From contig NZ_FOBC01000006.1 of NCBI RefSeq assembly GCF_900109725.1, positions 124,001 to 188,000 of the forward strand: a DNA stretch of 64,000 bases. The letters run 5' to 3'. The stretch's first letter is position 1, and each line of letters opens with the position of its first letter. Source of the stretch: Halomonas daqiaonensis (GTDB lineage Bacteria; Pseudomonadota; Gammaproteobacteria; Pseudomonadales; Halomonadaceae). Of this stretch, positions 18,074 through 25,669 are shown in pieces. The notes below the pieces were generated by a model. The model saw only the letters and a program-made list of their open reading frames with translations. It was not told where the DNA came from and made no database searches. The translations under genes were made by a program, and so were the position numbers.

Positions 18074-18175
18074 GGGAGACTCCTCGCGGGAATAACCCCC
18101 TTATGGCCCGTCATGTCGTTCGGGGCAACCCCGCCCTATACCCGGGAGTTGCAAGCGCTAAGCCGTAGGCTACAA

Positions 18176-18209
18176 GAAAACCCCACGACCGCAAGGTCAG
18201 AGGGGTTTA
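18176..18209 (-). terminator. Terminator downstream of ettA
   Basis: Read on the minus strand, AAACCCC and an inner GACC pair with GGTC and GGGGTTT, giving a near-continuous stem followed by TTCTTG. It closes the ettA transcript before the DUF2254 gene. Confidence 0.75.
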
Positions 18210-18375
18210 TAGGGCATTGTCCAAACAACCGAGAGAGCGCTGAAGGCATCGGCGAGCAGGCTCACTTACAAGGCGCCCGGAGCGCAGCTCCCGGAGAGTG
18301 TAGCCTGCTACATGAGGATAGCGAGCACCGCGTAACGCAGTGAGTGAGCCGCGCAGCCATGGATTCAGCGTTTCC
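18210..18375 (-). repeat. Structured intergenic element after ettA, possible dispersed repeat
   Basis: This 166-bp stretch holds no gene. It contains short inverted repeats, for example TGTAGC-CT-GCTACA at 18299-18312 and a bulged stem at 18277-18294. A CGCTGAA / TTCAGCG pair flanks it: TTCAGCG lies near 18363-18369 and CGCTGAA near 18239-18245. It looks to me like a family of dispersed intergenic repeats seen in Halomonas genomes; this is memory, not a search. The rest of the 302-bp gap (18074-18375) holds the ettA terminator and the DUF2254 ribosome-binding site. Confidence 0.45.
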
Positions 18376-20037
<1,662 letters not shown>

Positions 20038-20144
20038 GGAGTTCCACTTGGTTGGAGAAATGGGCTGACTCGAGATGATAGAGCCCGAAACCGAGGATGG
20101 CCAGCCGTTGGCAACCCCGGTTCCAGGCTCCAGGCGCTTGCGCC

Positions 20145-20345
20145 TTACTCTTCTTCCTCGAGGTTCCAGTCATCCTCAATGGCACGCTGCAGGCGACGCT
20201 CCTCGATGAGGGCCTCTACGCGTCGACGGGCCTTCAGGGTGTCGGCACGACTGCTGGGGCGGACGCGACCGTAGTCGTCATTGACCGCTTCCAGGTAGTC
20301 CTGATCGTCATCGTCGTTGGTGTCGAGAAGGGGTTCATGGCTCAT
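20145..20345 (-). CDS. Small acidic protein, PA3496 family
   Basis: The product has 66 residues, with a DDDD-rich N-terminus and a basic/acidic helical C-terminus (ARRRVEALIEERRLQRAIEDDW) ending in Glu. It resembles the PA3496 family of small pseudomonad proteins, with a proposed link to envelope integrity that is not established. The ATG at 20345 is supported by GGAGGA 6 bases upstream on this strand. It has its own promoter and a structured leader. Confidence 0.75.
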   Translation of the reverse strand: MSHEPLLDTNDDDDQDYLEAVNDDYGRVRPSSRADTLKARRRVEALIEERRLQRAIEDDWNLEEEE

Positions 20346-20368
20346 GCGACGTCCTCCCATGGCTCGGG

Positions 20369-20389
20369 GCCGGACACTGAGTGTCCGGC
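20369..20389 (-). other. Leader hairpin just upstream of the PA3496-family gene
   Basis: GCCGGACACT (20369-20378) pairs perfectly with AGTGTCCGGC (20380-20389) across a single base. On the minus-strand transcript it ends about 11 bases before the Shine-Dalgarno sequence, so it could affect ribosome access. Confidence 0.6.
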
Positions 20390-20432
20390 GGATCATTCGA
20401 TCGCTTCCCGTCCCGGGTGTGGAACCTGAAGC

Positions 20433-20462
20433 GCCAGCAGGCAACGGCCGTTGCCTGCTGGC
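20433..20462. other. 30-bp perfect palindrome in the leader of the PA3496-family gene
   Basis: The arms 20433-20447 and 20448-20462 are perfect 15-base reverse complements with no spacer. It abuts the TATATA -10 box, so it covers the predicted start point. It could be a repressor site or, once transcribed, a very stable 5' hairpin. Confidence 0.75.
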
Positions 20463-20491
20463 TATATACCGGCAGATAACGTCAAGGGCAA
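20463..20491 (-). promoter_or_regulatory. Sigma-70 promoter candidate for the PA3496-family gene
   Basis: On the minus strand, TTGCCC (20486-20491) and TATATA (20463-20468) are separated by 17 bases. Initiation would fall at the edge of the adjacent palindrome, giving a leader of about 110 bases. Confidence 0.5.
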
Positions 20492-20540
20492 GCCCTCGCG
20501 TAACTTTTTTCTCTGCTTTCCTCCGCCGTGTTGCGCCGAT

Positions 20541-20975
20541 TCAGCTCAGGCCGAGTTCGGCCTTGAGCCGGTCGAGTTCCTGCTGTGCCTCCACGCGTTC
20601 GGTGACATCCTTCTGTACGCCGATGTAATAGGTGAGCTTGTCATCCTCGTCGTACATGGGAGTGATGGAGAGCTCGTTATAGAACATGGTGCCATCCTTG
20701 CGATAGTTGCGAAGCACCTCGCGGCAGGGGCGACCCGCCTTCAGGGCCTTGCGGATGGTATCGAGCCCCGGCTGGTCGCGGTCCTCGTTCTGCAGGAAGC
20801 GGCAGTCCCGGTAGAGGATCTCGTCGGCGCTGTAGCCGGTGAGGCGCTCGAAGCCCTGGTTGACGTAGATCAGGATGTTCTCGTCGCCCTCCTGCTCGGC
20901 GACCACGATGCCGTCCTCGGAGGCATCGATGATGCGTTCCAGCAGTTCCGGGCTGATCAGGGGGGATCGTTTCAT
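20541..20975 (-). CDS. Short LOV-domain blue-light sensor
   Basis: This 144-residue protein is a single PAS/LOV domain with short N- and C-terminal helices and no effector domain. The photoactive cysteine is Cys58 in YRDCRFLQ; the following QNEDRDQ, a Gln in YYIGVQKD and two Asn in YNELSITP fit FMN binding. It closely resembles the short LOV proteins of Pseudomonas putida (PpSB1-LOV), as I recall them. Of the PpSB1 arginines tied to slow dark recovery, the equivalents of R61 (Arg66 here) and R70 (Arg75) are kept, while R66 is Leu71. It presumably forms a flavin-cysteine adduct in blue light. The output partner is unknown. Confidence 0.82.
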   Translation of the reverse strand: MKRSPLISPELLERIIDASEDGIVVAEQEGDENILIYVNQGFERLTGYSADEILYRDCRFLQNEDRDQPGLDTIRKALKAGRPCREVLRNYRKDGTMFYNELSITPMYDEDDKLTYYIGVQKDVTERVEAQQELDRLKAELGLS

Positions 20976-21196
20976 GCAGGGGCTTCCTGTCGCGGTGCCC
21001 CAGCCGCATCACGTGGCGGCAAGGAGCGGGATATTGCCTTCATCATGGCCAGGCGGCGTCGGGATTTCAACGCGCCGGCGCTGCCAGGGCAGCACCAGGC
21101 GCATACTGCAGGCTGTCCTCGTCACCGATGATCCACTCGTAGAGGCGGGTCTGGCTGTTATCATTGCGCTGCTGTTGTCACGATCCTCGAGGTTCC

Positions 21197-21466
21197 ATGT
21201 CACGTATCCGAATCCACTACTGTACCCAGTGCCAATGGTTGCTGCGCAGCGCCTGGTATGCTCAGGAACTGCTCTCCACCTTCGGCGAAGACCTGAAGGA
21301 GGTGGCCCTGGTGCCATCCCATGGCGGCCATTTCGAGATCCTCTGTGACGAGGCATCGCTCTGGGAACGCAAACGCGACGGCGGCTTCCCTGACATCAAG
21401 GCCCTCAAGCAGACGGTGCGTGATCGTCTTGACCCCGAGCGAGACTTGGGGCATATCGATCGATAA
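21197..21466 (+). CDS. SelT/SelW/SelH family thioredoxin-like protein
   Basis: The product has 89 residues from ATG 21197, which has GAGGT upstream. It shows the Rdx-family redox motif CTQC (Cys9, Cys12) in an IRIHYCTQCQWLLRSAWYAQELL-type N-terminus (HYCTQCQWLL core) and a GGHFEI strand. Bacterial members replace selenocysteine with cysteine and are thought to act in redox reactions; substrates are unknown. It lies divergent to the LOV gene. I see nothing firm in the 221-bp gap between them beyond presumed promoters. Confidence 0.85.
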   Translation: MSRIRIHYCTQCQWLLRSAWYAQELLSTFGEDLKEVALVPSHGGHFEILCDEASLWERKRDGGFPDIKALKQTVRDRLDPERDLGHIDR

Positions 21467-21473
21467 GGAACTG

Positions 21474-21776
21474 ATGATGCGGCCGACCGAGGACCACGTT
21501 TCCATCATCCATGACACCGTGACCGATCTGCTGGGTGAGGAGGCGAGTGTCTACCTGTTCGGCTCACGGGTCGATGACGGGTGTCGCAGAGGAGATATCG
21601 ATCTCTATATCGAGGCCTTCGAGCTTGATGGATCTCGCACCCGTATTCAGACCCGTTTGCAGCGGAGCCTCTGGGGGCTGCTTGGCCCCCGGCGCATCGA
21701 TCTGTTGATTCGCTTGGCTGAGGCAACCCTGCGGCCGATACATCGTGACACCCTTGAACAGGGGGTCAGGCTATGA
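21474..21776 (+). CDS. MNT-type minimal nucleotidyltransferase (antitoxin-like)
   Basis: The product has 100 residues from ATG 21474 (AAGGA at 21465-21469; ATG 21477 also possible). The nucleotidyltransferase motif GSRVDDGCRRGDIDLYIE fits GS-x10-DxD of Pol-beta-like minimal enzymes. In MNT/HEPN toxin-antitoxin pairs this enzyme AMPylates and silences a HEPN RNase encoded next to it. Here the next reading frame overlaps by ATGA as expected, but stops after 19 codons. It starts 8 bases after the SelT-like gene. Confidence 0.78.
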   Translation: MMRPTEDHVSIIHDTVTDLLGEEASVYLFGSRVDDGCRRGDIDLYIEAFELDGSRTRIQTRLQRSLWGLLGPRRIDLLIRLAEATLRPIHRDTLEQGVRL

Positions 21777-21832
21777 CCAATGAGATCTATCGCCAGCATA
21801 TCCTGGTGGCAAGATATGGCGACAGCACATGA
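21773..21832 (+). pseudogene. Truncated reading frame, possible HEPN-partner remnant
   Basis: An ATG overlapping the nucleotidyltransferase stop opens a frame that begins M-T-N-E-I-Y-R-Q-H and ends after 19 codons. Downstream (21833-21908), a different frame encodes a protein-like stretch (DGQAMLYGLVIGEPFENQAEE) that reaches a TGA at the symporter start. The pattern fits a partner gene shortened by deletion and frameshift. Its HEPN identity is an inference from position; too little is left to prove it. Confidence 0.4.
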
Positions 21833-21908
21833 CCCGAGATGGTCAGGCGATGCTGTATGGCCTCGTCATCGGTGAGCCGTTCGAAAACCAGGCAGAGGAG
21901 GTCGATTG

Positions 21909-23378
21909 ATGCCCATGCTTCAGGGAAGCTTCATCTTCTTTATGCTGGTGTTCCTGCTCATCGGCTTCTCATCGGTGCTGGTAAGACGCAAGGAGAGCAC
22001 CGACTATTTGCTGGCGGGGCGCAACCTGCCGCCCTCCCTGGCCGGGCTATCGGCCGTGGCGACCAACAACAGCGGCTACATGTTCATCGGTGTCATCGGT
22101 TACACCTACTCGTCGGGGATGGCGGCGATCTGGCTGATGATAGGGTGGATCGTCGGTGACTTCCTGATCTCGCTGGTGGTGCACCGGCGGTTGCGGCGAG
22201 CCACTGGCAGCTTCGACTCCCTCACCTACCCGACGTTGCTGGGCAATTGGTTCGGCCAGAATCAGGTGGGCGTGAGGGTCGTGACGGCGTTGATAGCGGT
22301 GGTGTTTCTGGGCATCTATGCTGCCGCCCAGTTCAGCGCCGGGAGTAAGGCGCTGAACGTGCTCTTCGGTTGGCAGCAGTGGCTCGGCGTCGTCATGGGC
22401 GCAACCATGGTGCTGTTCTACTGCTTCTCCGGAGGGCTGCGCGCCTCGGTCTGGACCGATGCGGCTCAGTCCAGCGTCATGTTGCTGGGGATGGGCCTGA
22501 TGGTATGGATCACCGTCTCCGAGCAGGGTGGTGTCCAGCCGAGTTGGGAGGCCCTGAACGCGGTATCGGCCACCTACATGAACTGGTTCCCGACCGATTT
22601 GGCCTTCGGTGGGCTGGGCCCGCTGCTGTTCGTGATCGGCTGGCTGTTTGCAGGCATAGGCGTGATCGGCCAGCCGCAGATCATGGTGCGTTTCATGTCG
22701 CTGGATAGCGAGCACAGCATGCGCCGCGCCCGCTACTACTATTATGGCTGGTTCACCGCCTTCTACAGTCTGGCCATGCTGGTAGGTCTGATGTCTCGGC
22801 TGTTGCTGCCGGATATTGCTGACTTCGACGTTCAGCAGGACACCGAATTGGCCCTGCCGGTCATGGCGGCGGAGCTACTGCCGGGCATTCTCGCCGGGCT
22901 GGTGCTTGCGGGCCTGTTCGCTGCGACGATCTCTACGGCGGACTCGCTGATCCTGACCTGCTCGGCGGCCATCAGTCGCGATCTCTTGCCGAAGCGCTGG
23001 CACAGTTACGCCACCACCCGTGTCGCTACCCTCGTGATGATCGTGTTGGCACTGCTGATCGCGCTCTACTCCAACGAGACCGTCTTCTGGCTGGTTCTGC
23101 ACGCCTGGTCGGGCCTGGGTGCCGCATTCGCCCCGCTGCTCATCGTCTACACACTGGGACGTTGCCCGCCCCAGTGGCTGACCATCTCCATGGTAGTAAC
23201 GGGGCCAGCGGTGGTGCTGCTCTATCAGCTACTGGATCCGCGTCTCGTAGGCACCGTCTACGAGATTCTGCCGGGCATGCTAGCTGGCGGGCTGGCTTAT
23301 GCGCTCGGGTCCTTCGTGGTGCGCCTGCGCCACGGCAAGGCGGCGCTGCGAGCGGCGCAGAATGCGGATCGGCGATGA
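21909..23378 (+). CDS. Sodium:solute symporter family protein (PutP-like)
   Basis: This 489-residue inner-membrane protein has about 13 membrane segments. The SSS-family signature is visible around FFMLVFLLIGFSSVL, ESTDYLLAGRNLPP and the TISTADSLILTCSAAISRDL block. AGGAGG (21896-21901) lies 7 bases before the ATG. It imports a small solute with Na+. Similarity seems closest to proline permeases, and compatible-solute uptake would suit a halophile, but the substrate cannot be read from sequence. It overlaps the next gene by ATGA. Confidence 0.87.
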   Translation: MPMLQGSFIFFMLVFLLIGFSSVLVRRKESTDYLLAGRNLPPSLAGLSAVATNNSGYMFIGVIGYTYSSGMAAIWLMIGWIVGDFLISLVVHRRLRRATGSFDSLTYPTLLGNWFGQNQVGVRVVTALIAVVFLGIYAAAQFSAGSKALNVLFGWQQWLGVVMGATMVLFYCFSGGLRASVWTDAAQSSVMLLGMGLMVWITVSEQGGVQPSWEALNAVSATYMNWFPTDLAFGGLGPLLFVIGWLFAGIGVIGQPQIMVRFMSLDSEHSMRRARYYYYGWFTAFYSLAMLVGLMSRLLLPDIADFDVQQDTELALPVMAAELLPGILAGLVLAGLFAATISTADSLILTCSAAISRDLLPKRWHSYATTRVATLVMIVLALLIALYSNETVFWLVLHAWSGLGAAFAPLLIVYTLGRCPPQWLTISMVVTGPAVVLLYQLLDPRLVGTVYEILPGMLAGGLAYALGSFVVRLRHGKAALRAAQNADRR

Positions 23379-24265
23379 GCTCTGATCGCCAGGCGATGCT
23401 CTTCGGGCTGGGCGCGGTGGCGCTGTGGTCGACGGTGGCCACGGCCTTCAAGGTGGCGCTCGGTTACATGTCGCCGCTGGCGCTGATGTGGATTGCCTCG
23501 CTGGTCTCCTGGGCGCTGATCGGCGTGCTGGTGGCGCGTCAGGGGCTGCTGGGTCAGGCGCTCAGGCATGGCTGGCGCACTGCCGCCTGGGCGGGGCTGA
23601 TGAATCCGGTGGCCTATTACCTGGTGCTGTTCGGCGCCTACGATCGGCTGCCGGGCCAGGAGGCCATGGCGCTCAACTACACCTGGGCGTTGGCGATGGC
23701 TTTTCTGGCGGTGCCGATCCTCGGGCAGCGTCTTACGCGCATCGACGTGCTGGCGGGGCTGATCGCCTATGCCGGCGTCTGGGTGATCGCCACCCGCGGG
23801 GCGGTGTTCGACGTGGCCTTCGCCGACCCGCTGGGCGTCGGCCTGGCTCTCGCCTCGACGCTGCTCTGGGCGCTCTACTGGCTGCTCAATGCCCGCGACC
23901 ATCGCCCGCCGCTGGTGGCACAGTGGCAGAACTTCAGCGTCGGTGTGCCGGTTCTCACGGTGCTACTGGTGGCCGGGCCTGGGCTTTCCTGGCACGGCTG
24001 GGCGGCATTGGGAGCCGGCGTCTATGTGGGGCTGTTCGAGATGGGTATCGCCTTCGTGCTCTGGCAGCTGGCTGTTCACCGAGTCTCGCGCACGGCCAAG
24101 GTGTCCAACCTGATCTTCCTCTCGCCGCCGGTGTCGCTGCTGCTGCTCTACCTGGTGGTCGGCGAGCCGATCCTTGCCTCCACCCTGGTGGGCCTGGTGC
24201 TGATCCTCGGAGGCCTCGCGCTGCAGCAGTGGCAGAAGACGCCCGTACCGGTGGCTCAGTCCTGA
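23375..24265 (+). CDS. EamA/DMT-superfamily transporter
   Basis: This 296-residue protein has ten membrane segments as two EamA repeats, the first starting near residue 8 and the second near 150. Such proteins usually export amino acids or metabolites. The ATG overlaps the symporter stop (ATGA), so the two form a pair; the paired transport may concern related solutes. It ends by overlapping the convergent tesA stop by 10 bases. Confidence 0.85.
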   Translation: MSSDRQAMLFGLGAVALWSTVATAFKVALGYMSPLALMWIASLVSWALIGVLVARQGLLGQALRHGWRTAAWAGLMNPVAYYLVLFGAYDRLPGQEAMALNYTWALAMAFLAVPILGQRLTRIDVLAGLIAYAGVWVIATRGAVFDVAFADPLGVGLALASTLLWALYWLLNARDHRPPLVAQWQNFSVGVPVLTVLLVAGPGLSWHGWAALGAGVYVGLFEMGIAFVLWQLAVHRVSRTAKVSNLIFLSPPVSLLLLYLVVGEPILASTLVGLVLILGGLALQQWQKTPVPVAQS

Positions 24266-24954
24266 GTGCTCTCCGCCATGGCGGCACCGTTGGCCTCCAG
24301 CAGTGGCGCGAGTTCCGGCCAGACGTTTTCGAGGATCTGCGGCTGGGCGGCCGCGGTGGGGTGAATGCCGTCGGATTGCATCAGCTCGTCCTCCAGGGCG
24401 ACGCCTTCGAGCAGGAAGGGCACGAGTGGCAGGTCATATTCATCGGCAAGCCGCGTGTAGACCCCGGTGAAGGCGTCGCGGTAGGCCCGGCCGTAGTTTG
24501 GCGGGATATCGATGCCCAGCAGCAGTACCTCGGCGCCCGCCGCCTGACTGGCCTCGATCATGTCAGCCATGTTGGCCGCGAACTGGCCCGGGGGCAGGCC
24601 GCGCAGGCCGTCATTCCCGCCGAGTTCCAGCACAACGATATCGGGTTCGTGCTGTCCGAGAAGGTCGGGCAGGCGGGCGGCGGCGCCGCTCGAGGTCTCG
24701 CCGCTGATGCTGGCGTTGACCACGCGCGCCTTCCCGTCCAGGCGCGCCTGCAGCAGACTGACCCAGCCGGCCCCCTGTTCGATACCATAGGCGGCGCTCA
24801 GGCTGTCGCCCATCACCAGCAGCACCGGTCTCTCCGCCGCCTGGGCCGCGCTGCCGGCCAGCAGCAATGCCAACCAGAGTGCTGTGAACCAGCGCCCAGC
24901 GAGCCGGCGGAGTGCATGCCGGCTCAACGCACCTACAGGGAAGCCCTTCGCCAT
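24256..24954 (-). CDS. tesA: Periplasmic acyl-CoA thioesterase/arylesterase TesA
   Basis: This SGNH hydrolase has 232 residues. A signal peptide (about 20-39, AQA end) precedes block I GDSLSAAYG (Ser51), the oxyanion block GGNDGLRG and block V DGIHP with Asp and His. It hydrolyses acyl thioesters and aryl esters in the periplasm. ATG 24954 is taken because GAGGAG lies 6 bases before it. It diverges from the ABC pair, as tesA does from ybbAP in E. coli. Confidence 0.9.
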   Translation of the reverse strand: MAKGFPVGALSRHALRRLAGRWFTALWLALLLAGSAAQAAERPVLLVMGDSLSAAYGIEQGAGWVSLLQARLDGKARVVNASISGETSSGAAARLPDLLGQHEPDIVVLELGGNDGLRGLPPGQFAANMADMIEASQAAGAEVLLLGIDIPPNYGRAYRDAFTGVYTRLADEYDLPLVPFLLEGVALEDELMQSDGIHPTAAAQPQILENVWPELAPLLEANGAAMAESTQD

Positions 24955-25669
24955 GTCCATCTCCTCTCGAACGGATGCCTCGCCGATTCTACACGCTGAC
25001 CACCTCGCCAAGGACGTCGAGAGTGGTGAACGACGGCTGACCATTCTGAGTGACCTGTCGCTGTCGGTGTTCCCCGCGGAGAGTGTGGCGATTCTTGGTC
25101 AGAGCGGCGCCGGCAAGTCGACCCTGCTGGGCCTGCTGGCAGGTCTTGACACGCCCAGTGGCGGTGAGCTGTCGCTGTTCGGCCAGTCGCTGCTCGCGCT
25201 CGACGAGGATGGCCGGGCCTCCCTGCGGGCGGGACGAGTGGGCTTCGTGTTCCAGAACTTCCAGCTGCTGCCCACCCTGACGGCCCTGGAGAACGTGCTG
25301 CTGCCGTTGGAGCTGTCGCCGAGCCCCGGGGCCGAAGCCCAGGCGCGCGACTGGTTGACCCGCGTCGGCCTCGGTGAGCGCCTGAACCACCTGCCCAAGC
25401 AGCTTTCCGGTGGCGAGCAGCAGCGTGTGGCTCTGGCCCGGGCCTTCGTCACCGGGGCCGAGCTGGTATTTGCCGACGAGCCCACCGGCAACCTGGACCC
25501 GGTTACCGGCGAGCGTATCATCGAGGCGCTGTTCTCGCTCAACCGCGAGGCCGGTACGATCCTGGTGTTGGTGACTCATGACCATGCCCTGGCGCGGCGT
25601 TGTGATCGCTGCCTGCGCCTGGAGGGCGGCCGGCTGGTCGAGATGGCGCACGACGAGGTGATGGCATGA
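24953..25669 (+). CDS. ybbA: ABC transporter ATP-binding protein, YbbA-like
   Basis: The 238-residue ATPase has Walker A GQSGAGKST (49-57), Q-loop VFQNFQLLPTLTALENV, signature LSGGEQQRVALARAF and Walker B VFADEPTGNLD. It belongs to the LolD/MacB-like group that pairs with FtsX-type permeases. Its ATG shares two bases with the ATG of divergent tesA (CATG at 24952-24955). The stop overlaps the permease start (ATGA). Confidence 0.88.
   Translation: MSISSRTDASPILHADHLAKDVESGERRLTILSDLSLSVFPAESVAILGQSGAGKSTLLGLLAGLDTPSGGELSLFGQSLLALDEDGRASLRAGRVGFVFQNFQLLPTLTALENVLLPLELSPSPGAEAQARDWLTRVGLGERLNHLPKQLSGGEQQRVALARAFVTGAELVFADEPTGNLDPVTGERIIEALFSLNREAGTILVLVTHDHALARRCDRCLRLEGGRLVEMAHDEVMA

Noticed and set aside
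21009-21196. Protein-like minus-strand stretch between the LOV and SelT-like genes
   Set aside because: One frame reads RLYEWIIGDEDSLQYAPGA but has no start codon and a stop close upstream; too short to call even as a remnant.
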